Below are positions 41,610 through 55,200 of a stretch of 64,000 nt of DNA, piece by piece; within the stretch, counting starts at the first letter, position 1; every line of letters begins with the position of its first letter. The notes beneath the pieces were generated by a model that did not search any database, was not told the origin of the DNA, and worked only from the letters and a program-made list of their open reading frames with translations. This DNA is from Phylloscopus collybita (taxonomy: Eukaryota; Chordata; Aves; Passeriformes; Phylloscopidae): positions 30,297,001 to 30,361,000 of the forward strand of contig JAJNNQ010000024.1 of assembly GCA_027886175.1 (NCBI GenBank). Reading direction: 5' to 3'. The translations under genes and the position numbers were made by a program.

Positions 41610-44600
41610 CTGTTAGAAAGGGAAGTGCAAAGCCAACATGTAGGGCATGACATGAGCCTCAAGTGCATGGTCCCAAAAGACCTTTTCCAAGGTCCCTGAC
41701 AAAGCCTTAATTCAAGTTTTCCTTTTAATGGTATCTTCTAAGTGTGTATATATAATACTTTTCCCCCTGCCACCTAGGACCTCCCCTTTCCAAAGGCCAG
41801 TGGGCCCCCCAGGTTGCTTCACTCACCATTTTCCCCTTGGTTTTGTTGTCAGACCCACACAGGCAAAGTGAAACCATTCAATGGAACACTGTTGGGATGA
41901 AGAGCAGCCAGTTAAAGAGAGGTTTCCTTTTGAAGTTGTTGCTTTTGGGCTACCAGAGTTTCCCAGCATCTAATCACAAACTCCTAAATCCCTAGCAGTG
42001 ATCAAGGACTGAATACTCACACCCAACCTACACACTGTCAGCAAGGAGAACTCCCCTTCTCCCTTGCTAAGTTTAGGGACAGGAAAACCTTTCAAGGAAA
42101 ACCCTGAAGAAAGAGGCCCTTCAGAGGTCATTGCCAGCCACACCTCTGCCCATCCCACCTACCTGAGTCCTTGTCACTGCTTGCTGTCTCAGGCCCCACC
42201 CAAGGGGGACCAGACTTTCCATGCAAGACTCCTCCCCACTCTGTTCCCCCCCTTTCCACCAGGTGCAGGCTCTTACATCTGGGTTGTCACAGCCAATCAT
42301 CTCCCCATAGGAGACCTGGTGGCAGAGGCAGTAGGTGGGCTCATTGGGGTCCACGGGCATATCCAGTACATCCGAGGGGTGCACGTTTCCAAAGGTGACT
42401 GAAGGCATCCCATACTCTGTGCTACTGCAGGACAAGAATACAGAAAGTCAGCAAAGTAACTGGCTTTGAACTGGCTTTGTGTGTCCCAAGACAGTGCCCT
42501 TGTTTGCCAGAGACAGATATTTCTCTTGTTTACGTACATACAACCAAAGGGACCTGCTTTCCCCTTCAACCCACACCCCCCTGAAAGAATAAAAAAGTTT
42601 CTCTCCTCTTGCTCCCCAAGAAGGGACAGAGGACACACAGTTCCAGTCTGGGGATCTCAGGGAAGCCTGGCTAGGCCTGCCTTGGTCTGATTTCTAGTGC
42701 TGCTTCTCGTTCCCTCAAGTCCCTTAAACACTTACGTGCGGACGAGCTTCAATTTCTTTTGGGCAGTTTTTGGTGCTTCCTCATCAGAGTTCTTCCCTTT
42801 AGAGCGAGCACGGGCAGCTTTTTTCTCTTTCTGGGCTCGGCCCTCTGGTAAGAAGAGGAAAAGGTGTTGCATCTGTCACCCCAGCAAAGCAGACACCTGA
42901 CAGTGACAACCTCTGCAGCACTAAATACACTCCAGCTTTGGAATGTATATTGGCTTTGGGCCGTGCACCCCATCTCAATTTATCTAGTGGCCTTGAATGT
43001 GCTCACACAAGAGCCCAGGTCACCATCTTTTTACCTGTCCTTCAGACTCCAGCGCAACAGTCTTTGATCTGCACCACTCCAGTGCCTGCCTTCATCCCCA
43101 CCACTTCCATAGTCACTTGGCTGCCTCCTGAATCAATCTGCAGCCCAGTGGTGGTACTCACTCTTCTTGCCCTTGCTGGAAGAACTGTCATAGTCACTCG
43201 ACTCTATCTGCTTCTCCTTCAGGTCTGCTTCAAAGCGAGCGAGGTCGGTGTCCAGCCGCCGGATGTGCTTATCCACCTGCAAAGACAGCAGTGACCGGGG
43301 GTCACCACAGGACAGAGCCCAAAGAGAGGACAAAGAGGGGACAAAGGGGCAGGGGGCTTGCACTAAAGAGCTGAGGAGCAAGAGTGGGCATGGCCTAAAA
43401 ATGAAAGATCGGGGCCTTTCTGAGATGGGCGGCTTTAGTTTGGGCCTTCACACGATAAGCACCAGACACTTCCCTTCATACCATCTCGTAGGTCTGCATA
43501 GCCAGCTGAACCTTGTCGTCCCCAAACTCCTTGCACTTCCCATAGGCATCCTGGATTTGCTTGAGAAGCCCCAGTTTTTCCTCTGAAGACAAAGTCCGTG
43601 CATTGCTGATATATTCCGTGGCCAGCTTATCGATCTCTGACTTGAGGTCTGAAACAAGTGAAGCATTAAATACACAAACACCACAAACACGACAGTGCCC
43701 TCCATGAGGAGAGACTGAATGACTGGAGCAGCTCTAGGCCTCCTCCCCTGCCTGGAGATCCCCATGACAAAGGCAAAGCAAAGCAGAGCTGGTCAAGCTA
43801 CATACTCCTTGTCTTGGCAACAAAAGCATCTCTAATCCTCACCTTCTGTCCTCTGATCCAGATCTCGCATGAGCTGGAAGTTTCTCTGTAATTCAAAGGG
43901 CAGGTTCTCAATACCTGCAGAGAAAGGAGAATACATGGAGAAATCAGATTCCTGTCCACGATGCTAAGGCAGGAACAAAGCTAACCAGTAACAACACACA
44001 CACCCCTCTGGTGCACATCAGCCTGCTTACATTTGTTGCTGGCCCCAAAGGAGACAGACTATAAAAATGTGATGTATTTAATGCAGAAGCATAGTTCTAG
44101 AGTACATACTAGATAGGAGAAAACTGCTGCCATGCAGAAAGGTTCACACCAAGAAAGCAGAAACCCAAAATCTGTAATGAGTGTCAGTCATTATAATGCA
44201 TCTTCATCCAAAAACTCCACTCAGTAATGAAAAAAACCAGCACAACAGCTGGTAAATAAAGCCATTTAGTTATTTCTACCCAAGGATGTAAAAATTGAAG
44301 TTGATCAAATGCTAATTTGCTGAAAAGTGAGTGTGTTTAATGCATTCATTTAACATACTGGGGACAGTAGACACTTTGGGCAGAGCAAAGATCAAGTGTG
44401 AGATGGGATGTGGAACACAGAGCAGTCTTAACCCCTCGTGACTTGTAACTTCTGCACTGTCATCTGAGTGTGGTCTGTCCAACACCTGGAAGGATGCCAC
44501 GCATTGTGAATAATAAACGTTTGTAGGGCTCTGAATGAGCAATGTGAAGTTGATAGTCAATTAATTTTCAATGCACTATGCTACTCGCCCCCCAGGCATC

Positions 44601-47600
44601 ACCAGATGCTCAACTGGCAAAGCTGATAAAAACAATTCTCATTTTTCCATGCCTGTCTAATCAAAATGAGATCTAGTGTCACTGCATTAACCTGAAGTCT
44701 AGGCTTGATTACCGTCACCTTTATAACTAATAAAAATCATAAATCTCTCTTGAAGGTTTAAAAAACACAGGTGTTGGGGAAAACTCTTCACAAACACAAC
44801 AGAAGCATGTCTGGGCTTCCTGAACTCGCTCTCCAGCTCACAGGGAGTGCAGCTGAAGGTGTGTCTGGCCATCACCAAAGCTGTCCAACACATCAGTCTG
44901 GGCAGCAATCTCTATTTTCACTGCACATATTTCTACAGCAATGAATGCTTCTCCACTTCCCTGAAGAGCAAGCAGTTGACAGGGAAGGTTCTGTATGCAA
45001 GAGGAAGGTTTTAACAGGTTTCAACAAGTACTATGTAACGGGACCAGAAATTAATTCCTATAAGAGGTTATAATCAACTGTGGGCCTTGCTGAGCACAGA
45101 AGTTGTTCCTTTCACTTAGATTTTTGCCCAAACAGCAGAGTAAGAAGTTACACACAGAATCCTTAGGAGCAATCCAGCTGCTGCTTCAACAGATTTCTGT
45201 TACCGTTTCTGATTTGGTTACCTGAGAAATGCTCAGATAGTAGGTGTCCTTAAGTACCCAGATACATAATCCACAGCACATCACCTCTCTGCATTCAAGG
45301 ACAGTTAACAGTGCAAAATCAAATTCTGAAAAATTACAAAGTGGCCAAATTGTGTTGGCACATCCTGAATTTGATACTTCCATGTTTGTTCAGCATGACA
45401 GACTTCACACAAGGTTTAAGCAGCTGCCTACCGGATTACATCCCTACGGTTCGAAAAAGCATCTCAGAACACGATGGGGACACAATGCCGAAAATTATTA
45501 TTGCTTATAGAGGGAGCTTATGCCAGGGATGAAATCCAGCTTGGGAATCTAGAGACCATGCCTTTTTCCTTCCTGCAATCCCCAGCCTCATCAACTGTAA
45601 ACCTTTCAATTTATACAGCAAATGAAACTTGGGTCATACTGCAGCACGCTGCTTTTCATTCCTCTCCAAAGCATCCGCTGCAGAAGACAAGACAGGTATC
45701 CTCTAGAGGAAAACAGAAGCTGTTCCTGCACTGCACACAATATGTCAAATTTATATTGAGTTTATTAATCCTGGAAGATCACAGCTTCTAAATTCTGGAC
45801 TTTGTGGTTTTTAGAAAAGATTAATGTAATTTCTTTTTCTCTTCTGAAAAGGACAGATGGTAAAAGCACAAATTCCACCAGGTACTGTCAGCTCTCCCTC
45901 AGCAGGGCTAGAAACCCTTAGATAGAGCAAGCACCTGAGCCAGCACAAAAACCAGCAGGATGCTACTCTGCGGGCAGAACAACCCCTCACGAGGTTACGG
46001 TCACATTTCACAGAGATGTTCTTGCACCAGGAGAAACTCAAGCAGGAGTTTGATTCTGCTACACAACCTGAAAGGAACTGTGCTCTAGTTTTTACAGCCA
46101 TCACCGTGAAAACCTGCCGCTAACACTGATGCCAGCACATGCTCTTGCCGGGACAGCATCTGCCTGTCTTTCTTTTGCCTCTGCGTGCCCGGCCTCGTCT
46201 GTTCAGCCCGTGCCCCCCGACCCTTGAGAGCCCCTCTCTCCCCTCAGTGCCGGCCCCTCGGCAGGCCGGGGGCTCCCCTGCCTCGTTCCCTGCTCCTTCC
46301 CTGCCTCCAGGTGTGCAGAGCCCCCTGCTCCCGGCGGCTCTGGCAGTGTGGGGGGAGCTGTCACCCGCTCTGGCTGAGCAAACGCTCAGCACAGGCACCA
46401 CGGGCGGATCACTGAAGCACGTCTGAGCCATGATCTTCCAGAGGCTCATTAGCTGGGCAGGCTTCCACCAGGGCTGACGAGACAAACCCCTGTCAGCTGG
46501 ATTCCTTCCCTGCGAAAACCAGCAACATGATTTCCTAAAACCACAGCAAAATATTTCACTCTGAAAATCTATTATTGGACAAATGTTCTGCCACTGCTTC
46601 GTCAATAAACAGAGGAAATGAAATGAGTGACAGTACAGTGACTTTATAATCAGAACTGCTACAAAGATACTTTATCCGTTCAACTGAAGGTGGAAGGAAG
46701 CTGAGCAGACCATTACAAATGATGATCCAAAGAGAGTCTGGCAATAACAAAAAGCATAACAAGATAAAGCTGCAGATAAGCAAGTTATAACTGAGCAACA
46801 AATTATTTGTATGGTACATAACTTAATCTAGCTGTGGGATGTTTTCTACTATCTGCAGCTTAACTCCAAAGCTCTTGCATAGCCTTAAACAGAAGTGATT
46901 CTCTGCATCACAGAATTTATCACAGGCACCAGAACACTTGCTGAAATTGCTTGACCTGTGCTGTGCTGGCTATCAGACATTATCACTCCCTAAGTCCCAT
47001 TAAAAAAAAATAATCTAGATTTGAGTCTCCATTTCCTCATTCCTACCACCACACTTTCCCTCACTCTTTCTAAAAACATTCACATTATTTATATAATTTC
47101 ATTTCCTTCTGCTTTTCTCCTTTTTTTCCTCTGCAGTTAATTTTGCTCTTTCATCTTAGTAAGATTCACCTAAAATTACCATGACTAAATACAATCTATC
47201 ATAAAATACCCACGTAACTCTCAGATTATGAAACTGATAATTGTAAAGAAAGAACACCCTAGAGACATCTTTGATCACTGGAGAAGAGTGATGATATGCA
47301 ACAACAGACAGAAAAATAAGGCAAAGCAAGGGCCTCTTTCCACACAAATGGCACAGCAGCAAGAGAGGATGGTGAAAATGTACAGGGCAGGAAGTGCCAG
47401 CAAGGCCAGCAGCTTGGCCCAAAGCATGGGCTGGCATTAACACAGCTGTGCCACAGGATCACAGAATGGGTGAGCCTGGAAGGGACCACAGTGGTCAAGC
47501 AGTCCTATCTCCCTGCTTAAGCAGGGTCACCCCAGAGCACATGGCACAGGAGGATTACCTCCTGTTCTGGAATATGTCCAGAGAAGGAGACACCACAACC

Positions 47601-50600
47601 TTAGTGGGGAATCTCTTCTAGTGCTTGGTCACCCACTGAGTAAAGAAGTTCTTCCTCATGTTCAGGTGGAACTCCCTGTGCAGCAGTTTCCACCTGTTGC
47701 CTTGTGTCCTAGTGCTTCTAGGCACCTCTGAGAAGAGCCTGGATCCACCCTTGGCACCCTCCCTGCAGATACTTACAGACACTGCTGAGCCCCCTCTCAG
47801 ACATCTCTTCTGGAGGCTGAACAGGCCCAGCTCCCTCAGCCTTTCCTCACAAGAGAGAAGCTCCAGTCACCAAATCATCCTCATTCCCCTCTGCTGGACA
47901 CACCCCAGGAGCTCCATGTCTCTCCTTAATAAGGAGCCCAGAACTGAACACTGCACTCCACATGCACCTCACCAGGGCTGAGTAGATGGGCAGGATCCTG
48001 CCCTCGACCTGCTGGCAATGCTTTTCCTAATGGACTCATTGCACAGATCCATACAGAAGCCTTGGGCAGCCCTATTATTCCTCTCGTGGTATGATTATCC
48101 TAAAAATCACTGGTGCAGGTCTCTCCGTGGAATTTTTTCACCCCTTTACCCCTTATTTGTCTCTCTACCTACCTTTGTCTTTCCTCTCCTCAAATGTTAG
48201 CCCTTCAGTAAGCCCATTCTTTTGTCTCTTTTATTCTCCTTTCCTTGTCATTCTTTCCCCCATTCATTCTTCCACAGGCATCCATAACCATGCTGTCTTC
48301 TCTCTTAAGAACCACGCACTCTCTCCAAAAGTCAGAATACAACACCACTTATTTTCCTCTCCAGTAATTATTTTATTTACTTCTTTTTAGAAACACATGT
48401 GGGGTGTCAGGTGCAGGCAACTGATGTTTAAACTTCAGCTACTTGACTCAGATGTTGACTGTGACACACAAATGCAGAGCGCAAGCCCACACAGCCTGAT
48501 AACCTCAGTTGTGCTTCAGTCCTCTGCAGCACGTCTGTGCTGTGCCAAACAATGGATTTGTGCTGCCCTAAGTCCTAAAAACAGATCAACAGCACCAAGC
48601 ACCATCCAAACACACAGTGCCTTTCCCAAGACGTCTGTTCATCCACCGTGTTTAGATGCATGTTTGAATTTTATTAAAAAACTGAAAAATACATGTTGAA
48701 ACATAACCACAGTTGCTTTATTGAACAGCTCAGATTTCAGCAAACATTTTGGACATCACATTGCTGAAGGCAATTAAAAAAATTCCTGTTTGTGCCAGGG
48801 ACTGCCACAATGAGAGGGGAAGTTCTTTGCCCTCCAAGACTGCAAACTGGCTGGGATCTTGCTGGGGAAGCACATCGACTTTTCGGTACTCCAGGATTCT
48901 CGTAATTTTGTAGCACTTGAACTACACTGCAGGACCACTGGCTTGCAGCAATCTTCAGGAGCTTCCTTGCTCCCTCATTAGGGGGCAGGGTGTCTTTTAC
49001 ATCCTTCCTTTCAGAGTGTATCACCCTTTTAAACTACTGCTTCTACTCTGTCCTGCCTTCTCAAGCAATCAATCACCTTCCTATGCAGTTTACTGAAAAT
49101 GGTGCTTGAGCACAATGTATCCCCTTCCCTCTCTTCAGAGATGGCTCAGCCCTGCTGCAATAAAAAGTCCTAACCTGTACCTGTCCTCACAACACCTTGG
49201 TAAGGGATAACCCTAACCTACAACTGCAGGTTGTAGGAAGAGGGTACAAAGAGCGTGCTCAGGTGCATGGCAGACTGATTTAGCCACAGCCACCCAGGAA
49301 TTCTGTGGCCATATCACATATCCCAAGCCTTGGGCCAATGCACTGCACACCAGTCCACCCAAGCACACCTACTTCAGGCACTGTCCAAAGACATGGGCAC
49401 CAGTCAGCAGTGACAGCCAACATCAGCAACAGCCAGCCATGGAAACCCAGTACTGCCCCAAAGTGTGGGCCTATCTCTCAGGAAGGGAGGGTTCTTTTTT
49501 TTGACTGATTACAGTAGCTCAATGCTACAGCATCCACAGCCAAGACAGCAGGTGATGTTGTTAAGTCTCAGAAAAGGAATCTTTATTGTTAAAGATCAAC
49601 CTTGAACTGCAAAGCTGGGAGGGCTTGGAAGACTGACACAACAACACTCCTGGCATTTCCCGCCTGCCACAGGGCTCCAAAGGCAGGGACAACCACCAAA
49701 GAGATCACAGGGCTGTTTGCCAAAACAATGACATCAGATTTGCAGTTGGTAAGTGAAGAACTACAGAGAAAACACAGCACGCTCTGCCATGTAAAGCCAT
49801 CTTGTATCAGCTCCAATAAAAATATCAGCCAACAACAAAATCAATTCTAAATGAATTGGTCATTAAATGTATCAGCTCAGTGTGGGCTGTGCCAGTAGCT
49901 TTCACACAGAAACAAATGATGCCTATGAATCACCAAATTCTCTCCCCTGCATGAAATCTTTTGTAATTTTCCGCAGATCATGTGTGGTGCATCACAGGTG
50001 TAAGTAATCCAAAGTCTCAGTAAGGTGAAAGGCATCTTTCACTCCACTAAAACAGTGACAAGTAGAGAAATGACTCATTAAGAGACTCACATTTCTGAAG
50101 AATGAAGTGAGAGACCATAGAGGCAGGAACAGGGAGTATGGCTACATGCTGCTCTGGGAGGGGGTAAGAGTAACGAAGGTAGGAAATGCAAGAGATAGAA
50201 GAACTGCTGGGGAAACTGGAGCACAGCCAGGTCTGGGAAGGAATCAAGGGCTCACCTACAGCAATTCCCGACATCACGCCCATGTCCTCGAAGAGCTTTA
50301 AGATAACGAGACTCATCACGCCCTTGTTTGATGGATCCATACAGAGGAAAATCCATGCAGATGCAGCTACTCCCAAAGAATAATCCCATTTCACTAGGTT
50401 AGCTAATGTTACCAAGGAACGACAGGACATTCCCGTGTCAGTTGTAGGAGAAAGAAGAGGACTCCCATTGGGACATGTGCTGCTCTGTGCTTATGCTGGC
50501 TTAAGTTTTCTAGCAGTGACAAGTCCTCAACTGGTGCATCTCTATGTCCCTACTGACAAATGCAAACAGGAGCAAAGGAAACTCGATGCTTCCCTAACCA

Positions 50601-53600
50601 GCGTAAAAAAGGAGAAACCCAAGGTAAATTACTACACAGTACCATGTTAACTCATCAGCTGAGGTCTCATCCAAGCCTGTTGTCTCCATCACCCTCTGCA
50701 TGGAGGCAGATATGTCCTAGTGCCTGCTCCTGGAACAGGTCCTGACTGGTGGCCTCTGAGGCACCAGAATTAACGTAACACAGCCACCTGAGCAGCCCAG
50801 CCTGTGACATCCTTCTGCCTCTCCAGCTCACCAAGGTTACCTGCTACTCCTGATGCCCATGACTCTCCCAGATGTTTAGGTCTAATTTAGATGAAATGCT
50901 GGCTTTAGTTCCTCAGGGAGGACAGAAACAGTTCTTGTTGTTGAGAAGTAACACGCCTTGGCATGCTGCCATAAAAGATTATTCATGTGTTGTCACTAAG
51001 TACACATACTTTACTCTGGCACCCACTCTGGTGGGTAAACAGGAGGTGGCACAGCAGCTCCCTCTGCTATAAAGACAATCCCTGCACTCATGGCACACTC
51101 ACATATAAACGGAGCCTTGATTCAGGACTGTTTTCTGAGTATGTGTGCTTCAATGGTGTCTTTCACAAAGGAGCTCTACAATCCTCTTGAAACTCCCAAA
51201 CATGAAGAGAACTCAGGGTTTGCATCTCACCTTCTGGAAAACCTGTATTAATCACATTATCCCTCTCTGCCCCTCGAAGCCTCTACAGCTGTATAACCCC
51301 GTGTAAGGGCCAACACTGAGCCAAGCAAAGCTCGAGCAAGCAAAAACTTCTCTTGAGTCTCTGTGCACATTCCATCTTTTAATCACAAAACACTCTTTTC
51401 TTCCTTCTTCCTCCATTCCCTTCTGTATCTCTAAATCCTTTGCACCCATAGGTTTTCCCTTACCAAAGCTGCACTGTGTTACTGCTTAAGGGAAAGCATT
51501 TTTTATCTTGCTTTCTCCCCTCGAAATCAGGCATAAAATGGTTTAGAAACCAGAAGGAGGTCAATATTTGAAGAGATGGAAATCTTTGTATGTTTAAATT
51601 CAGCCAGGAGAAAAACACTCAGGAAGGAAAATGGAACAAGACATATTCCTCTTCTGCCATTCCCTGAATCCCTTGGCTCAGTAAGTAGGATGAAGGAATG
51701 AAGGTGATCAGAGTAGACAAGATATGGAGTTTCCCTGTCACGATGCTCAGCACAGAAGGAATGAACGTGTTTTTCTGCTGCAAAAACATCTGCCAGGAGC
51801 ATAACACACTTCAGATAGATCTGCTTTGTAATTAACAGCCTAAAGCCAAGGAAAGAGCATTCCTAATCCTAGGTCTAAACCCAATTTCAAATTACAGCAA
51901 GGACTTGAAAGCTGCTGAAATACCGGACCTAAGAAGCTTCTAGACACCTTTTACTAAAGGACCCCTCCTTAACTTGGCTGTTACACAAAAAATCATGGAA
52001 AAGAACTTCAGATGTCTAAAGTAGAGGGCTTAAAATATATGAACTGAAGCAACTGGGGCTGTATGCCTAGCTTTCAGACTGCTCATGCATTTTAACGTAC
52101 AGTTTTTAATTACTTATTTACATGATGTTTCATACAAGGTGTTTCTCATTCCCAGTGACTGAGCACTGACTCAAAGTTTTATTTTGTTCTCTTTGCTCAA
52201 TACAGAGTCACATGCTCAGATCCAGAGCTCAGTCTGAAAAGTGACTTTGCAATCAGCTTTTCAAGGTGCTCACTATTGTGACACTAAAGTGTTTTCACAA
52301 TGCTGCAGTGGAGTGGCCCATTTCCCTCAGCACCAAGATTTACTGAGGACGAGAGATTAAAGCCAAGAAGGCCAGCTAATTACAAACTCCCCTCTTGAAA
52401 TGTGCAAAAATGCTTCATAGCTTGTCTTTTCAGAGTTATCTGTTCAAGGCAGACTCCAGCTGCAGCTATGAGCATTCTGCACATCTGCTCCTCTGACTAA
52501 AAATTTCCACTCATAATCTGAGGGAAGCACAATCCAAGCAAGGAAAACCTGTATAAAGTGGGACTCATGACATAAATAAAAACATCAAACTCACTTTGTC
52601 AGAGTGATATTCAGTTGCTTCAAACAGGAGGGCGCCTTTTTTTTTTCCCTACAATTTTCACTTTATTCCTTAGACACCTTCCTTTATTCAAAGATAAAGA
52701 ATAAAGGGGGTCCTAGGAATAAATGCCCTTTCATCACACATTACTAATTCATTCCCTGAGCAGATCCAGACAGAAAACCATATAAAAATAAAAGAGAATC
52801 CCTGTGGGAGGAAAAGAGACGTTCAATTGAAAAGTGGGTTTGCAAGAGCACTATACTACTGAAAGAATCCCATTCCAAGACACAGATGCAAATTAAGAAT
52901 TAGACAGTTTTTATAAGAGATGACCAAAAGTTCTGCACTATTTATTTCTATCAAATTTCAGGAAGCTTTAGGATATTAGTGAACTATCTTAAAATGGAAC
53001 TGAATGTTTTTAAAACACTGAAATCATGTGGGGGAAAAGGGGGAGCAGCAAGGAGGAAACTGAATGCTATCAATCAGCATCAAGAAGACTCGTGTCTACA
53101 ATACTGCCTGCATTTGCACAGAGTCTGCAGCAGAGGAGAGCAGGCTTAGAGAAGAACAATATGGGTAATTAGAAATAGATGCCATTACCTATCAGCAGCC
53201 TGACTTACTGAAGACTGTGATGGGTGCTCTTTGACTCTTAGAATTCATATATGCTTTCCTGAAAGAAATCTAGAATAAGCACAGCAAGTGCCTTATGATT
53301 AGCTAATAACAGCAAGTAATACTGCACCAGACAAAGATGAAAAAGGCCTTAGAGATCTAAGAGCAAGCAAAAAAGGCTAAACCATCACAGCAAGAATGTT
53401 TTGCTCTTCCTAAAATCTTTGTAACCAGGTCCTTTTAAGGACCTTTAGATTGTGCACATCACTTTCATTATTTTTTAAGCAAGACACCTCAACAACAACA
53501 GTGACTCTACTGTATTAATATCCACCTTCAACAGGATGAGAACCTCTAATCCAGTCACAGCACCACAAATCTCAGCTGAGAGAGAAGAGTTTGGCATTTC

Positions 53601-54998
53601 CTCTGCATGCCTGTACTAGAGAGGAAGAGGAGTTCCCAGGTTGGCTGATCTTAATTGACTGTGATGACATGATCCAGAGGTGTTTGACTTTGGCAGGAGC
53701 ATTCTCCAGCCACCAACCTTCCCTCCTTTCCAGCTGGGCACCTGCCGTACCTCTCCGCACTCAGTGCTGCATCCTGCCCGTCTCTGCTTCCAGCTGCAGA
53801 TCCCAGGCTTTTGCTCCTTTACCTTTGCTCTGCAGCTCTTACCCAAAATTCACTTCTGCCCCCCAAGTAGGAAAACCCTGCATCCTCCCTATGCACTTAC
53901 TCCTTGTCCATCTGCTTCCTTCTCCTCTCTCCTGGCCCTTGTCCTCCCAGCTGAGGAGCCTCAGTCAACTGCAGCTTCCTACGAGGGAGCAAGAACTGCA
54001 CCTTGGCTCCTCTCCAACCTGCCTCCTCATTCAACTCTTCTTCCTGGCTTGTGCATCCTCCTTCCTTCAAGCACTTAGATCCTTGCCTGTTCATCTGCAG
54101 CTTCTTTTCAGCTTTCACCGAAATTTATTACGGTTCTTGATCATTCTTAGAGACATTCCCTTTCCTAATGCCAAAAGGAGCACTGAAGACACGAGGAACG
54201 AGACTCCCCAGCCTTAAACACGCCACCCCGTGAACATCCTCCTCGTCTCTGGTGCCAACATCAGACCAGCAGGCAAACGTGAGAACAGCATTCCTCAAAG
54301 AACAGGTTATTCAATCTTAACCCATTAGCCCATTCACTGAGAAACAACTCCCCTGATGGATCTGCTCGGCTACTTTAAGAACGCGTGGATAAAACATGCA
54401 CTGAAAGTCTCGTCCCCAAAGGGCAGAGTCTGAGGAAGTTTTAAGCACCTTAAGGCAGGATGATAAAATGGGAGGTACCATAGGAGGGCTCTGACAACGT
54501 TACCAACTCCATTAGCATTTACAGAGCTCCTCTTCGGCCAGAAAAGCAGGGCTGCATGTAAACTGACAGCGAAGGAAACTACCATAACCACCGCTCTACA
54601 GATCCGAAAGTTCTCTCTGGCTCGATGTCTATCCCGGGAAACCACTAACAGCCAAGCTCCCGCTCCCGAGAGGCGGCTGGAGCAACACCGGGCTCCTTTC
54701 TCACGGGACAAACTAATCGCGGGGCCGCGGTGTCAGGGCTCCCGCAGCAGCTGCAGCCGAACCTCGCCCCACGGACGGGGCCTCTCCGCACGGCCCGGGG
54801 ACCTGGCGCCCGACAGCGGGGCCGGGCTGCGCCCGAGGGGCCGGGAGAGCTCGCAGGCGCCCTGCACAGCGCTCGGCCCCCGCGGGGCCCTGCCCCTCGG
54901 CCCGTCCGTGCCCCCCGGGCCGGCTCAGCCGCGGCCTCGGCCCCGCCCCGGCGGCTCTTACTGTCCAGGTAGTGCTCCAGGTACATCCCGGCCGCCAT
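41570..54998 (-). CDS. ING4: Inhibitor of growth protein 4, 8 coding exons
   Basis: Nuclear chromatin reader: its PHD finger binds H3K4me3 and it is a subunit of the HBO1 (KAT7) histone acetyltransferase complex. Exons: 54962-54998, 43843-43914, 43482-43648, 43162-43276, 42736-42844, 42277-42424, 41827-41888, 41570-41609. Phases join to 250 codons, giving 249 residues, equal to mammalian ING4. Order: N-terminal helical ING dimerisation domain (about 1-105; [33 protein letters not shown]), Lys-rich nuclear localisation region (about 128-150; [13 protein letters not shown]), then the Cys4-His-Cys3 PHD finger ([35 protein letters not shown]) and the basic tail QERKKK. Differs from ING5 in this tail and linker. 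Intron 1 is about 11 kb. CpG-island promoter at the start. Confidence 0.98.
41827..41888 (-). CDS. ING4: ING4 exon 7
   Basis: Acceptor catcccaacag, donor TG/gtgagt. Encodes [20 protein letters not shown], with His and Cys zinc ligands and the aromatic cage Trp. Confidence 0.97.
42277..42424 (-). CDS. ING4: ING4 exon 6
   Basis: Acceptor tcctgcag, donor gtaaga. Encodes [20 protein letters not shown] and the first PHD Cys ligands ([19 protein letters not shown]). Confidence 0.97.
42736..42844 (-). CDS. ING4: ING4 exon 5
   Basis: Acceptor ttcttaccag, donor AC/gtaagt. Encodes [20 protein letters not shown] and [13 protein letters not shown], the nuclear localisation segment. Confidence 0.96.
43162..43276 (-). 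CDS. ING4: ING4 exon 4
   Basis: Acceptor gtctttgcag, donor A/gtgagt. Encodes [20 protein letters not shown] and [11 protein letters not shown], the end of the helical ING domain. Confidence 0.97.
43482..43648 (-). CDS. ING4: ING4 exon 3
   Basis: Acceptor cttgtttcag, donor ATG/gtatga. Encodes [20 protein letters not shown] and [20 protein letters not shown], the second part of the helical domain. Confidence 0.97.
43843..43914 (-). CDS. ING4: ING4 exon 2
   Basis: Acceptor tttctctgcag, donor GAAG/gtgagg. Encodes [20 protein letters not shown] then RTE. Confidence 0.97.
43915..54961. other. ING4: ING4 intron 1 (11 kb)
   Basis: Large AT-leaning first intron. Holds a CR1 copy (47455-48095), a GC-rich patch at 46180-46390 and a pyrimidine-biased stretch at 53690-54110. 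No second gene is established. A 127-codon minus-strand frame at 50047-50430 is discussed as a finding. Confidence 0.8.
47455..48095 (-). repeat. CR1 LINE in ING4 intron 1
   Basis: The plus strand shows the CR1 3' end reversed: aggatcacagaatgggtgagcctggaagggaccacagtgg, cctcatgttcaggtggaactccctgtgcagcagtttccacctgttgcc, tctggaggctgaacaggcccagctccctcagcctttcctcac, ggagctccatgtctctcctt. About 640 bp, same strand as ING4. Confidence 0.95.
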
Positions 54999-55200
54999 CT
55001 TGGGCCCCACACAGCGGCGCTTCCGGCGGGAAGCGGACGCGCGCGCCCCCCGGAAGCGGCGCTGCCCGCCGGCGAAGCCGCTTCCGCCCGCCTGCCCCGG
55101 CACTTCCGCCCCGCTCCCGCCGCCATTTCGGGCTCTGCGGGGCTGCCCCGGGCGGGCCCCGCGCAGGGAAGCGAGGGTGACCGCGGGGTCGCTCCTACGG
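54640..55200 (-). promoter_or_regulatory. ING4: ING4 CpG-island promoter
   Basis: About 550 bp of dense CpG with GC boxes (gggccgggctgc, ccccgccccgg on plus) centred on the ING4 start codon. Lacks a TATA box, as is common for housekeeping chromatin genes. The island ends abruptly where a CR1 element begins at about 55195. Bidirectional activity is possible but no rightward gene was seen. Confidence 0.85.
54962..54998 (-). CDS. ING4: ING4 exon 1 (start codon)
   Basis: ATG at 54998-54996 in the context CCCAAGATGG, a strong Kozak match. Encodes [12 protein letters not shown] and a split Ser codon before donor gtaagag. Confidence 0.98.

Noticed and set aside
53591..54217. 208-codon plus-strand frame in ING4 intron 1
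   Set aside because: Leu/Ser/Pro-rich product of pyrimidine-biased intronic DNA; no domain and antisense to ING4.
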